The notes: a model not told the origin generated them from the letters alone. 64,000 nucleotides of DNA from Mycolicibacterium thermoresistibile (GCF_900187065.1 NZ_LT906483.1:4092001-4156000), one strand, 5' to 3'. Positions 1 through 8,521 are shown, counted from the stretch's first letter. Numbers and translations: made by a program.

Positions 1-1
1 A

Positions 2-583
2 CTGCCGGTGACCATCGCCGACGCCGACGCCTACTACTTCGCGCCGCAGAAGAACTTCGCCGGCGACGGTGGCCTGTGGCTGGCCGTGCTGTCGCCGGCC
101 GCGTTGGCCCGCATCGACGCCATCGCCGGATCCGGGCGCTGGGTGCCCGACTTCCTGTCGCTGCCGACCGCGGTGGACAACAGTTTGAAGAACCAGACCT
201 ACAACACCCCGGCCATCGGCACCCTGGTGCTGCTGGCCGAGCAGCTGGACTGGATGCTCGGCAACGGCGGTCTGGACTGGGCCGTGGCGCGCACCGCCGA
301 CTCCGCCCGCCGGCTGTACTCCTGGGCCGAGGCCTCCGAGTACGCCACCCCGTTCGTCACCGACCCGGCGCTGCGCTCCCAGGTCGTCGGCACCATCGAC
401 TTCAACGACGACGTCGACGCCGCCGCGGTCGCCAAAGTGTTGCGGGCCAACGGCATCGTCGACACCGAGCCCTACCGCAAGCTCGGCCGCAACCAGTTGC
501 GGATCGCGATGTTCACCGCCATCGAACCCGACGACATCAGCGCGTTGACGCAGTGCATCGACTGGGTGGTGGAACGGCTCTGA
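2..583 (+). CDS. serC: Phosphoserine aminotransferase, C-terminal part
   Basis: This is the last 193 codons of a PLP aminotransferase that makes 3-phosphoserine from 3-phosphohydroxypyruvate in serine synthesis; the gene begins before the window. The frame is open from base 2. The stretch AYYFAPQKNFAGDGG holds the expected PLP-binding lysine (PQKNF), as in mycobacterial SerC. The C-terminal domain ends with the RIAMFTAIEPDDI segment typical of the actinobacterial form. The next gene on the same strand is sepH, 136 bp downstream, which matches the mycobacterial order. The family call is firm; only the N-terminus cannot be judged. Confidence 0.93.
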   Translation: MPVTIADADAYYFAPQKNFAGDGGLWLAVLSPAALARIDAIAGSGRWVPDFLSLPTAVDNSLKNQTYNTPAIGTLVLLAEQLDWMLGNGGLDWAVARTADSARRLYSWAEASEYATPFVTDPALRSQVVGTIDFNDDVDAAAVAKVLRANGIVDTEPYRKLGRNQLRIAMFTAIEPDDISALTQCIDWVVERL

Positions 584-719
584 CCGGTGCTCAGCGTGTC
601 AGCACGGTAACGAGGCGATAACACACTAGGGTGGCCGGTTAAGGCCCGGTACCCGCCGCCAGGTGTTCGCAGGACACCGCCGGGGCACCGCGACGAGACC
701 GGGTCCGGAGGAGGTCGGT

Positions 720-1523
720 ATGCGAGAGCTCAAGGTCGTCGGACTCGACGTCGACGGCAAGCGCATCATCTGCGAGACCGAGGACTCCGGCGAGAAGTTC
801 GTCCTGCACGCCGACGACCGGTTGCGTGCCGCCGTACGTGGGGACCGAACCGTTTCGAACCAAACCCAGATCGATGTCGAGGTCTCAACGGTGCTGCGTC
901 CCAAAGATATTCAGTCCAGGATCCGCGCGGGCGCATCGGTCGACGAGGTCGCGGCCGCTGCCGGGGTGGACCGCGAACGGGTGGAGCGGTTCGCGCACCC
1001 GGTGCTGCTGGAACGGGCCCGGGCCGCCGAGCTCGCGACCGCGGCGCATCCGGTGCTCGCCGACGGGCCGGCTGTGCTGACCCTGCTGGAGATGGTGACC
1101 AGCGCGCTGATCTCCCGCGGCCTCGACCCGCACGCCACCAGCTGGGACGCCTGGCGCAACGAGGACGGCCGCTGGACGGTGCAGCTGTCCTGGAAGGCCG
1201 GGCGCTCCGACAACGTGGCGCATTTCCGGTACGTGCCCGGGGCGCACGGCGGCACCGTGACCGCGTGCGACGACGCGGCGCGCGAACTGATCGACCCGGA
1301 CTTCACCCGGCAACCGCTGCGGCCCGTCGCACCGCTGCCCGAGCTCGAATTCGAGGAGAAGCCGGCCCCCGCACCGGCCCCGGATCAGGCCCCGGACGCC
1401 GCCGAGCCCGCCCCGGCCGCCGAACCGGCCCCACGGCGGCGGACTCGCAAGGCCAAGTCCCGCCCGACGGTGCCGGCCTGGGAGGACGTCCTGCTCGGGG
1501 TGCGGTCCAGCGCCGAACGCTGA
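720..1523 (+). CDS. sepH: Cell division regulator SepH (DUF3071)
   Basis: SepH is an actinobacterial FtsZ-binding division protein. The 267-residue product opens with the conserved MRELKVVGLDVDGK segment and has a helix-turn-helix-like stretch at about residues 62-95 (KDIQSRIRAG, then DEVAAAAGVDRERVERF). The middle carries a conserved W-rich domain, and the tail is Pro/Ala-rich with a basic RRRTRKAKS patch before a short conserved end. The ATG at 720 is chosen over upstream starts because GGAGGAGGT lies just before it at about 707-715. A TAGGGT -10-like element lies near 627. It follows serC in the same direction but has its own leader. Family assignment rests on the N-terminal domain and synteny. 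Confidence 0.88.
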   Translation: MRELKVVGLDVDGKRIICETEDSGEKFVLHADDRLRAAVRGDRTVSNQTQIDVEVSTVLRPKDIQSRIRAGASVDEVAAAAGVDRERVERFAHPVLLERARAAELATAAHPVLADGPAVLTLLEMVTSALISRGLDPHATSWDAWRNEDGRWTVQLSWKAGRSDNVAHFRYVPGAHGGTVTACDDAARELIDPDFTRQPLRPVAPLPELEFEEKPAPAPAPDQAPDAAEPAPAAEPAPRRRTRKAKSRPTVPAWEDVLLGVRSSAER

Positions 1524-1544
1524 GACCCGCGGGCCCGGCCCCGG

Positions 1545-1820
1545 TCAGATCAGCACGGCGGCCAACGCCAACCATCCGGTGGCCACCCCCGCCCCGGCGC
1601 CCAGCGCGAACCACCGCCACACCGGCCGACTGCGCCATTCCCACACCGAGGGTGCCAGCCCGCCCACCGCGACCAGGTTCAGTCCGATCGTCAACAGCGG
1701 ATGGATCCGGCTCAAACCGATCCCGAGCACGACGACCGCGGCGGCGATCACCGCCGCGACGAATGCGGCGACGGTCAGCCCCAACGCCCACGGGGTGGCC
1801 TCGTCGTCACCGGACTCCAC
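1545..1820 (-). CDS. Small membrane protein, DUF2537 type
   Basis: The 91-residue protein has an acidic N-terminus (ESGDDEATPW) and three hydrophobic segments at about 12-36, 41-57 and 69-90, so it should be an integral membrane protein. Size, position and topology match the mycobacterial DUF2537 proteins found between sepH and the TrmH-type methyltransferase. It lies immediately downstream of that methyltransferase, with a 9-bp gap, and is probably co-transcribed with it. No catalytic motif is visible and no function is known to me. It converges on sepH. Confidence 0.75.
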   Translation of the reverse strand: MESGDDEATPWALGLTVAAFVAAVIAAAVVVLGIGLSRIHPLLTIGLNLVAVGGLAPSVWEWRSRPVWRWFALGAGAGVATGWLALAAVLI

Positions 1821-1829
1821 GCCTCGAAT

Positions 1830-2702
1830 CTATCCGCTCGGCCTGGACCGCTCGTAGAACGCCAGCGCGGCGGCGGTGGCCACGTTGAGCGAATCGGTGC
1901 CCCGCGACATCGGGATGCGCACCCGCACATCGGCGGCCCGCATGGTCGACTCCGCCAGCCCGGGTCCCTCGGCCCCGACGAGTACAGCCACCTTCTGCGC
2001 GGCCAGCCGCGGCATCACCGCCGCCAGCGTCTCCGCCTTCGGGTTCGGCGTCATCGCGAGTAGCTGAAAACCGTTGTCGCGCAGCAATCGCAGATCGGCC
2101 GGCCAGTGACGCGCCCGCGCGTACGGCACCAGCAGCGCATGCCCCATCGACACCCGCACCGCCCGCCGGTACAGCGGGTCGGCGCAGCCGCTGCCGAAGA
2201 TCACCGCGTCGACCCCGAGGCCGGCGGCGTTGCGAAAGATCGAGCCGAGGTTCTCGTGGTCGTTGACGCCCTCGAGCACCGCGACGGTGCGGGCCCCGTC
2301 GAGCACCTGCGGCACCGTGAGTTCCGTCGGCCGCGCCGCCGAGGCGAGCACCCCGCGATTCAGGTGGAATCCCACCACCTCGGCCATCACCTCGGCGTCG
2401 GCCCGGTAGAACGGGGCGTCGACGGCGGCGAGGTCGGCACGCAGCTCGGTGAGCCGCCGATCCGTGCCGAGAAACGCACGCGGCGTGAACCGCGACGCCA
2501 GCATCCGCTGCACCACCAACACACCCTCGGCGATCACCAGCCCCTTGCCGCCGGGCAGATCCGGGCGCCGGTCCACACTGTTGAGGTCGCGGAAGTCGTC
2601 GACCCGCGGGTCGGCCGGATCGGTGATGTCAGTGACGTCGGGGCCGTCAGTGACGTCGGGGCCGTCGGGGTCGTCGGGGTTCGGGCCGCTGAGCGTGTGC
2701 AC
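1830..2702 (-). CDS. TrmH/SpoU-family RNA 2'-O-methyltransferase
   Basis: The protein should methylate ribose 2'-OH in tRNA or rRNA using SAM through a SPOUT trefoil-knot domain. The C-terminal half shows the three SpoU motifs: NLGSIFRNAAGLG, then VLVGAEGPGL, then IPMSRGTDSLNVATA. An N-terminal substrate-binding domain occupies about residues 40-120. The first 35 residues are acidic and repetitive (DVTDGPDVTD), encoded by an 18-bp duplication, and are unlikely to be part of the fold; a later start is possible. The exact RNA target cannot be read from the sequence. A MarR regulator lies just upstream on the same strand. Confidence 0.88.
   Translation of the reverse strand: MHTLSGPNPDDPDGPDVTDGPDVTDITDPADPRVDDFRDLNSVDRRPDLPGGKGLVIAEGVLVVQRMLASRFTPRAFLGTDRRLTELRADLAAVDAPFYRADAEVMAEVVGFHLNRGVLASAARPTELTVPQVLDGARTVAVLEGVNDHENLGSIFRNAAGLGVDAVIFGSGCADPLYRRAVRVSMGHALLVPYARARHWPADLRLLRDNGFQLLAMTPNPKAETLAAVMPRLAAQKVAVLVGAEGPGLAESTMRAADVRVRIPMSRGTDSLNVATAAALAFYERSRPSG
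2628..2663. repeat. 18-bp tandem duplication in TrmH-like gene
   Basis: Two perfect copies of GTCAGTGACGTCGGGGCC stand in tandem, followed by GTCGGGGTCGTCGGGG. They encode the repeated acidic GPDVTD segment of the methyltransferase N-terminus. The unit is a multiple of three, so copy number can change without breaking the frame. Confidence 0.85.
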
Positions 2703-2720
2703 TCTTGAAACGGTAAGACC

Positions 2721-3152
2721 TCAAGCGGATTCGTCGACGAGCACCGCCATCAGTTCGGCGGCCTGCGTCAACGTCTCCCGTTGCGCCGCGTCCAACCCGG
2801 CCAGGCGCTTCATCAGCCACTCCTGACTGGTGCTGCGGTGCGCCTCGACCAGGCGCCGGCCCGCGGCCGACACCGCGATCAGCACCTGCCGGCCGTCGAC
2901 CGGATGTGCGTCGCGGGCCACCAGACCGAGTTCGAGCAACGACGACACCACCCGCGTCATCGACGGCGGACGGACCCGCTCCCGCGCCGCCAGCGCACCC
3001 GGCGTCATCGCACCCTCTTTGACCAACGTCGACAAGGCCGACAACTGCGCCAGCGAAAGCTCAGACTCCGCCCCGCGGGCCCGCAGCTGGCGCGCCAACC
3101 GCACGACAGCGAAAGACAATTCGCTGGCCAGCCGGGCTTCCGAGTCGTCCAC
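2721..3152 (-). CDS. MarR-family transcriptional regulator
   Basis: A 143-residue winged-helix protein. The core LSQLSALSTLVKEGAMTPGAL followed by RERVRPPSMTRVVSSLLELGLV is the MarR helix-turn-helix (about residues 36-85), and the beta-wing carries the family DGRQVLIAVSAAGRR motif (the usual D-x-R of the wing). Helices at both ends form the dimer interface. It lies upstream of the TrmH-like gene on the same strand and is divergent from a DUF2530 gene, a likely but unproven target. Ligand unknown. It corresponds in position and size to the M. tuberculosis Rv0880-type regulator. Confidence 0.9.
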   Translation of the reverse strand: MDDSEARLASELSFAVVRLARQLRARGAESELSLAQLSALSTLVKEGAMTPGALAARERVRPPSMTRVVSSLLELGLVARDAHPVDGRQVLIAVSAAGRRLVEAHRSTSQEWLMKRLAGLDAAQRETLTQAAELMAVLVDESA

Positions 3153-3251
3153 ATCGCAAGAATAGCCAGCATCACGCCGCCAATACCCGCAAACGAATCA
3201 ACTGCTGCCCGGCCCCGTCGGCGCAGCGGCGGGGTTCACGCTAGATTGACG

Positions 3252-3527
3252 ATGATGGCCACCGAGACCCCCGCCGATACCGCACCCCGGCCCCCCGCGG
3301 CCCCTCCGCTGCCGCGGATCCTGCTGCAGCCGTGGCCGGTGATCACCGTGATCACGGTAGGTTGGCTCGTCGCGGCGCTGCTCGCCTTCACCGTGGACAG
3401 CCTGCACACCTGGCGCCCGTACACCGTCGCCGGGCTGGCGGTGGGGGCTCTTGGCACGCTGATCTATGTATGGCAACGTCACGCCGTACGCCGGGGCGCG
3501 CGCGGCGCCCAGGACGGACTGCTTTGA
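3252..3527 (+). CDS. Small membrane protein, DUF2530 type
   Basis: A 91-residue protein with a Pro-rich N-terminus, two transmembrane helices (about residues 29-47 and 57-76) and a basic C-terminus (RHAVRRGARG), typical of DUF2530. Two adjacent ATG codons at 3252 and 3255 could serve as the start. The much longer open frame beginning at 2781 is antisense to the MarR gene and was not used. Divergent from the MarR gene; function unknown. Confidence 0.75.
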   Translation: MMATETPADTAPRPPAAPPLPRILLQPWPVITVITVGWLVAALLAFTVDSLHTWRPYTVAGLAVGALGTLIYVWQRHAVRRGARGAQDGLL

Positions 3528-3587
3528 CGAAACCCCCGGACCGACAAGACATCACCCCAGACGACACCCAGGACGAGAGGAAGCGCC

Positions 3588-4043
3588 ATGGCGGCACCGC
3601 TGTTGCAGGCAGAGATCGAGATCAACGCACCGGTTTCCCGCGTGTGGGAGCTGGTCTCCGACCTGAGCCGGATGCCGCAGTGGAGTCCGCAGTGCCGGCG
3701 GATGCGGGTGCTCGGTCAGCTGCGGCCCGGCGCCCGCACCATCAACCTCAACCGCCGCGGGCTGATGGTGTGGCCCACCACATGCACCATCACCGAGGTG
3801 ATCCCGGAGAAGAAGCTGGCGTTCCGGGTCAACGAGAACAACACGGTGTGGAGCTACGAACTGGAGCCCACCGAGTCGGGCGGCACCCGTCTCATCGAGA
3901 GCCGGCACGCCGAGAACGGGGTCAAGCCGATCTCGAACTTCCTGGTGAACCGGTTCATGGGCGGCGTCCCGAACTTCGAGCAGGAGTTGCTCGACGGGAT
4001 GAACGCCTCACTGGCCCGGATCAAGGCCGCCGCCGAGAGCTGA
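3588..4043 (+). CDS. SRPBCC-family lipid/polyketide-binding protein
   Basis: A 151-residue START-like (SRPBCC) protein: beta-strand and helix start EIEINAPVSRVWELVSDLSRMPQWSP, a central run of beta strands, and a long C-terminal helix (NFEQELLDGMNASLARIKAAAES). Such proteins bind hydrophobic ligands or act as cyclases; no ligand can be inferred. The spacing to DUF2530 is 60 bp in the same direction. It is only distantly similar to the two SRPBCC proteins near 29 kb. GAGAGG precedes the ATG at a usual distance. Confidence 0.82.
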   Translation: MAAPLLQAEIEINAPVSRVWELVSDLSRMPQWSPQCRRMRVLGQLRPGARTINLNRRGLMVWPTTCTITEVIPEKKLAFRVNENNTVWSYELEPTESGGTRLIESRHAENGVKPISNFLVNRFMGGVPNFEQELLDGMNASLARIKAAAES

Positions 4044-4051
4044 CCGAACCG

Positions 4052-4885
4052 TCAGGTCTGCTCCACCGATTCGGTGATCTCGATCAGACCGTCGTCATAC
4101 GGTTCGTACAACGGTGAACCCGTACCCGGCGGGCGTGGGGTGTCCGAGTGGGCGCCGCAACCGTACTCGGCGTCCACCACCCGGCCGTCGGCGGAGAACT
4201 CGTTGGCGCACACCCCGAACATCCGGCCCATCACCCCCGCCAGCGGCAGATAGAAACCACAGTCCCGGCAGACCCGGCGGGTGGCCCGGGCCATCGCGGA
4301 ATGCGGGCCGTACTCGCCGGAATGCCAGCGTCGGGCGGCCTCGGCACGCCCGAACTCGCTGAGCACCCACCGCCGACCGAGGCCGAGCTCGAGGGCGACC
4401 TCGTCGATCGCCGGATCGCCGGTGGCGACGTGACCGGGCACCAGGCGAGGGTCGTCGACCGCGGGGGCGAGCAGATCACCCGGACCCAGATCACCCGGCC
4501 GGATCCGTTCCTGCCACGGCACCCACTTCGGCGCGACCAGCGCCGTCGGACCGGGCACCAGCACCACCTCGCTGATGGTGGCCTGATCGGTGCCCGGATA
4601 TCCGGCGACCACCACGGCCCACTGCCACCCGCGGTAGCCGGGCAGTTTCGCCAGGAAACGGTGGGTGGCGGCGGTGGAGTCCTCCAGCGCGGCGCCGAGG
4701 TAGTCGCCCACGGTGTCCGCACCGCTGAACTCGACGACCGCTGCGCGGGCTTGCTCGACGGCGCCCAGCAACAACTCCTCGAGCTCGGCGACTCGCGGGT
4801 CCGCCACCTCGGCGCCCGGGTTCTCGGGCACCGCCGATTCGGGCCCCGCCTCGTCGGGCCCCGCCGTTTCGGTCACGCTGTCCAT
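4052..4885 (-). CDS. DUF3027-family protein with zinc-ribbon-like C-terminus
   Basis: The 277-residue protein begins with an acidic Glu/Pro-rich region, followed by the conserved DUF3027 core (AVVVAGYPGTDQATISEVVLVPG, WVPWQERIRPGDLGPGD). Near the end there is a four-cysteine pattern: CRDCGFYLPL, then GVCANEF, then YGCGAHSD, which resembles a zinc ribbon. The ATG at 4885 is preferred over a longer open frame from 4924 because the extra residues are basic and non-conserved. The family is actinobacterial; function is unknown. It is divergent from the MFS transporter gene, as in M. tuberculosis (Rv0877/Rv0876c). Confidence 0.8.
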   Translation of the reverse strand: MDSVTETAGPDEAGPESAVPENPGAEVADPRVAELEELLLGAVEQARAAVVEFSGADTVGDYLGAALEDSTAATHRFLAKLPGYRGWQWAVVVAGYPGTDQATISEVVLVPGPTALVAPKWVPWQERIRPGDLGPGDLLAPAVDDPRLVPGHVATGDPAIDEVALELGLGRRWVLSEFGRAEAARRWHSGEYGPHSAMARATRRVCRDCGFYLPLAGVMGRMFGVCANEFSADGRVVDAEYGCGAHSDTPRPPGTGSPLYEPYDDGLIEITESVEQT

Positions 4886-4973
4886 CGTCACCCATCCTGC
4901 CCGAGTGCGGGCCGTGATAGCCACACCGGTCGCCTACAACCGGCCGTCGTGATGATAGGGAACAATTGTCGGT

Positions 4974-6782
4974 GTGACCGGACCGCGCCGTGACCCGCGC
5001 AGCCCGGCGGGCCGCCGTGACCCCCGGTACTACCCGCCGCGGCCGGCCGGCGACCCCTCGAACGCCCGCGCCGGGTCTGATCGCGGCGCCCGCGCCGGGT
5101 CTGATCGCGGCGCCCGCGCCGGGTCTGATCGCGGCGCCCGCGCCGGGTCTGATCGCGGCGCCCGCGCCGGTGAGCACCCCGGGATGGCGAACTACCCCAG
5201 TGACGACCCCGCCCCGCGGCGACCGGGACGGCCCAAGGCCCCGCCCAGCGCCAACCGCTGGCTACCGCCACTGGACGAGGACCGCCCCACCTTCGACCGC
5301 GGGGCCGGCGAACCACCGCCGCGCGGATACCGGTCCACCGGCCGCCCGCGGTCCGATGAGCGGATCACGGTGACCCGCGCCGCCGCGCAGCGCAGCCGCG
5401 AGATGGGTTCGCGAATGTACGGCCTGGTGCACCGCGCGGCCACCGCCGACGGTGCCGACAAGTCCGGGCTGACCGCGTTGACGTGGCCGGTGGTGGCGAA
5501 CTTCGCCGTCGACGCCGCCATGGCGGTGGCGTTGGCCAACACGTTGTTCTTCGCCGCGGCCACCGGGGAGAGCAAGGCCCGCGTCGCGCTGTACCTGTTG
5601 ATCACGATCGCGCCGTTCGCGGTGATCGCCCCGCTGATCGGGCCGGCGCTGGACCGGCTGCAACACGGCCGGCGGGTGGCGCTGGCCACGTCGTTCGGGT
5701 TGCGCACCGCGCTGGTGGTGGTGCTGATCGCCAACTACGACGGCGCCACCGGCAGTTTTCCGTCCTGGGTGCTCTACCCCTGTGCGCTGGCGATGATGGT
5801 GCTGTCCAAATCGTTCTCGGTGCTGCGCAGCGCGATGACCCCGCGGGTGCTGCCGCCCACCATCGATCTGGTGCGGGTGAACTCGCGGTTGACGATGTTC
5901 GGCCTGCTCGGCGGGACGATGCTCGGCGGGGCGGTCGCCGCGGCGGCCGAGTACGTGTTCAACCTGTTCGAACTGCCCGGCGCGCTGTATGTGATCGTCG
6001 CGGTCTCGCTGGCCGGCGCGGTGCTGTCCATGCGGATCCCCCGATGGGTGGAGGTCACCGAAGGCGAGGTGCCCGCCACCCTCACCTACCACGGGGATCT
6101 GCGGCGGCATCCCGACCAGCGGCGGCACTCGGGTGCCGCGCGGCAGCCGATGGGCCGCAACACCATCACCGCGCTGTGGGGGAACTGCACGATCAAGCTG
6201 ATGGTCGGGTTCCTGTTCCTGTACCCGGCGTTCGTCGCGAAGTCCCATGAGGCCACCGGCCTGGAACAGCTGATGATCCTGGGGTTGATCGGGGCGGCCG
6301 CCGCGGTGGGCAACTTCATCGGCAACTTCACCGCCGCCCGGCTCGAACTCGGCCACCCGGCGCAGCTGGTGGTGCGGGCCGCGATCGCGGTGACCATCGG
6401 CGCGCTGGCCACCGCGGTGACCGGCGAGCTGCTGGTGGCCGCGCTGGCGACCTTGATCACCTCCGGCGCCTCGGCGATCGCCAAGGCGTCGCTGGACGCA
6501 TCCCTGCAGGACGACCTGCCCGAGCAGTCGCGCGCGTCGGCGTTCGGCCGGTCGGAGTCGCTGCTGCAGTTGGCGTGGGTGGCCGGCGGGGCGACCGGCG
6601 TGCTGGTCTACACCGAGCTGTGGATAGGGTTCACCACGATCAGCGCGATCCTGATCCTGGGCCTGGCCCAGACCATCGTCAGCTATCGCGGTGATTCGTT
6701 GATCCCGGGCTTCGGCGGCAACCGTCCGGTACTGGCCGAGCCGGAGGGACGAAACGACCACCCGGCCTTCACGCCGCGGTGA
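4974..6782 (+). CDS. MFS-type transporter with disordered repeat-bearing N-terminus
   Basis: A 602-residue integral membrane protein. Residues 1 to about 150 are charged, Pro/Arg/Gly-rich and contain four copies of ARAGSDRG; the remainder holds roughly ten to twelve hydrophobic segments beginning with VVANFAVDAAMAVALANTLFF. MFS features include the loop PLIGPALDRLQHGRRVALATSFGLR after the second helix. The GTG start at 4974 has an overlapping GTG two bases upstream in another frame. Substrate unknown. It corresponds to the mycobacterial transporter next to DUF3027 and DUF2771 genes. The start is less certain than the gene because the N-terminus is repetitive. Confidence 0.85.
   Translation: MTGPRRDPRSPAGRRDPRYYPPRPAGDPSNARAGSDRGARAGSDRGARAGSDRGARAGSDRGARAGEHPGMANYPSDDPAPRRPGRPKAPPSANRWLPPLDEDRPTFDRGAGEPPPRGYRSTGRPRSDERITVTRAAAQRSREMGSRMYGLVHRAATADGADKSGLTALTWPVVANFAVDAAMAVALANTLFFAAATGESKARVALYLLITIAPFAVIAPLIGPALDRLQHGRRVALATSFGLRTALVVVLIANYDGATGSFPSWVLYPCALAMMVLSKSFSVLRSAMTPRVLPPTIDLVRVNSRLTMFGLLGGTMLGGAVAAAAEYVFNLFELPGALYVIVAVSLAGAVLSMRIPRWVEVTEGEVPATLTYHGDLRRHPDQRRHSGAARQPMGRNTITALWGNCTIKLMVGFLFLYPAFVAKSHEATGLEQLMILGLIGAAAAVGNFIGNFTAARLELGHPAQLVVRAAIAVTIGALATAVTGELLVAALATLITSGASAIAKASLDASLQDDLPEQSRASAFGRSESLLQLAWVAGGATGVLVYTELWIGFTTISAILILGLAQTIVSYRGDSLIPGFGGNRPVLAEPEGRNDHPAFTPR
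5065..5171. repeat. 24-bp tandem repeat in MFS gene
   Basis: Four perfect copies of a 24-bp unit (beginning CCCGCGCCGGGTCTGATCGC) plus a 13-bp partial copy. The unit is in frame and encodes an ARAGSDRG octapeptide repeat in the cytoplasmic N-terminus. Perfect identity between copies indicates recent expansion. Confidence 0.93.
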
Positions 6783-6810
6783 ACGCTGAGCTCGAAGTGA
6801 GACGGGTGCG

Positions 6811-7302
6811 ATGAAACGAGGGTTGGCCATGCTGGCCGCGGTGGCGGTGCTCGCCGCCGTCGGCACCGGGCTGTTGATCACGAGGCTCTCCGCGCAGCAG
6901 GACCACCAGCTTCCTCGGATCAGCGTGTACAGCGCCGGCCACCTGATCCGCGTCGGGCCGTTCCAGTACTGCCCGGTACTCGATCTGGACAACTGCGAGC
7001 TATCCGGCGAGCAGGGCGAACTGCCGGTCAATGAACGCGATGTGGTGCAGCTGTCGGTGCCCGGCGCGATCGCCGGCGGGCCGTGGCGGCTGCTGCGGGT
7101 CTACGAGGATCCGATCGACACCACGGTCAGCCACTACCGCCCCGACACCCGCTTCGCGGAGACCATCGAGACGGTGGATCCGCACCGCGGCCGCCTCACC
7201 GGTATCGCGGTGCAGTTGATGACGTTAGTGCAGGACGAGAACGGTGAGTTGTTCGACGTGCCCCATGCCGAGTGGTCAGTGGCCACGGTCTGGCCAGATT
7301 AG
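6811..7302 (+). CDS. DUF2771-family exported/anchored protein
   Basis: A 163-residue protein with an N-terminal signal-anchor (RGLAMLAAVAVLAAVGTGLL) and an extracytoplasmic beta-rich domain containing two cysteines (YCPVLDLDNC) that probably form a disulfide. No lipobox cysteine is present. It follows the MFS gene by 28 bp on the same strand and is probably in its operon, the order seen in M. tuberculosis (Rv0876c-Rv0875c). Its last seven codons and stop are the first copy of a 26-bp tandem repeat. Function unknown. Confidence 0.82.
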   Translation: MKRGLAMLAAVAVLAAVGTGLLITRLSAQQDHQLPRISVYSAGHLIRVGPFQYCPVLDLDNCELSGEQGELPVNERDVVQLSVPGAIAGGPWRLLRVYEDPIDTTVSHYRPDTRFAETIETVDPHRGRLTGIAVQLMTLVQDENGELFDVPHAEWSVATVWPD

Positions 7303-7420
7303 ACACGGCCACGGTCTGGCCAGATTAGACACGGCCACGGTCTGGCCAGATTAGACACGGCCACGGTCTGGCCAGATTAGACACGGCCACGGTCTGGCCG
7401 GATTAGGCACGGCCACGGTC
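7281..7420. repeat. 26-bp tandem repeat, 5.4 copies, over a gene's stop codon
   Basis: The unit GGCCACGGTCTGGCCAGATT followed by AGACAC begins at 7281, 7307, 7333, 7359 and 7385, with a partial copy at 7411-7420. Copies one to four are identical; the fifth has two changes. Each unit contains the inverted repeat GGCCA-CGGTC-TGGCC, so RNA from either strand could form a chain of small hairpins. The first copy encodes the C-terminus and TAG stop of the DUF2771 protein, so the array probably arose by duplication of the gene's end. Confidence 0.95.
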
Positions 7421-7468
7421 GGGTCGAGTGTCGGCTTATGGCACGCTCCACCGCCTCGGCGCGTGTCA

Positions 7469-8521
7469 TCACCCCACGCTCGGCGGCGAGAGCGGGTTGT
7501 GCCCGGCGGGCACCCGCTCGCCGTCGGGTGTCGGCCCGGGTGGGGTGCCGTCGCCGAACGGTCTGCCGCCCAACTCCTCCCGGCCGTGCGCGGTGAGCCA
7601 GTTGGCCAGATCCGGCCCCTTGGGCACCACCCGGGTCGGGTTGATGTCGGTGTGCACGATGTAGTAGTGCTGCTTGATCTGCACGAAGTCGACGGTGTCG
7701 CCGAAGCCCGGGGTCTGGAACAGATCACGGGCATAAGCCCACAGCACCGGCATCTCGGTGAGCTTGCTGCGGTTGCACTTGAAATGCCCGTGATAGACCG
7801 GGTCGAACCGGACCAGCGTGGTGAACAACCGCACGTCGGCCTCGGTGATGGTGTCGCCGACCAGGTAACGCCGGCCACTCAGCCGGTCGGACAGCCAGTC
7901 CAACGCGGTGAACAGCCGGTCGTAGGCGTCCTCGTAAGCCCGTTGTGACCCGGCGAATCCGCACCGGTACACCCCGTTGTTGACCTCGGTGTAGATGCGC
8001 TGCGCGACCTCGTCGATCTCGTCGCGCAACGGTTCGGGGTACAGCTGCGGGGCGCCGTCGCGGTGGTACCGCGTCCACTCGGTGGAGAAGTCCAGGGTCA
8101 TCTGGGCGAAGTCGTTGGTGACGACCTCGCCGGTGGACTCCTCGACGATCGCGGGCACGGTGATGCCCTTGTCGTAGTCGGGGAACCGTTTCAGGTAGGC
8201 GTCGCGCAGCCGGGGAATCTTCAACACCGGGTCCACCCCGCCGGGATCCAGGTCGAAGGTCCAGCTGCGTTCGTCGTGGGTCGGGCCGCAGAAGCCGATC
8301 GAGATCGCGTCCTCCAGCCCCAGCAGCCGACGCACGATGATGGTGCGGTTCGCCCACGGGCACGCCCGCGCCACGATCAGCCGGTAGCGGCCCGGCTCCA
8401 CCGGGTAGCCGTCGCGCCCGTCCGCGGTGATGCGGGTGGAGATGTAGTTGGTGTCACGCCTGAATTCGCCACCTTCGGACGTGCCGGCGACATAGGAGCC
8501 CACGCCCCCAGTGTTACCCAT
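7469..8521 (-). CDS. Glutathionyl-hydroquinone reductase (Xi-class GST) homologue
   Basis: A 350-residue Xi-class glutathione transferase. The thioredoxin-like N-domain carries the catalytic motif ARACPWANRT with the active cysteine at residue 54, and the family segments SWTFDLDPGG and VTNDFAQMTLDFS follow. The helical C-domain has RYLVGDTITEADVRLFTTLVRFD and YHGHFKCN. Known members remove glutathione from glutathionyl-hydroquinones. Mycobacteria lack glutathione and use mycothiol (mshD is in this window), so the natural thiol is probably mycothiol; that is inference. The ATG at 8521 is the only reasonable start. It converges on the DUF2771 gene across the 26-bp repeat. Confidence 0.88.
   Translation of the reverse strand: MGNTGGVGSYVAGTSEGGEFRRDTNYISTRITADGRDGYPVEPGRYRLIVARACPWANRTIIVRRLLGLEDAISIGFCGPTHDERSWTFDLDPGGVDPVLKIPRLRDAYLKRFPDYDKGITVPAIVEESTGEVVTNDFAQMTLDFSTEWTRYHRDGAPQLYPEPLRDEIDEVAQRIYTEVNNGVYRCGFAGSQRAYEDAYDRLFTALDWLSDRLSGRRYLVGDTITEADVRLFTTLVRFDPVYHGHFKCNRSKLTEMPVLWAYARDLFQTPGFGDTVDFVQIKQHYYIVHTDINPTRVVPKGPDLANWLTAHGREELGGRPFGDGTPPGPTPDGERVPAGHNPLSPPSVG

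Noticed and set aside
1303..1791. 162-codon minus-strand frame over the sepH 3' end
   Set aside because: Arg/Gly/Ala-rich shadow of sepH and of the DUF2537 gene in another frame.
7281..7420. CRISPR-like repeat array
   Set aside because: Units are directly adjacent with no spacers and begin in a coding region; no cas genes occur in the window.
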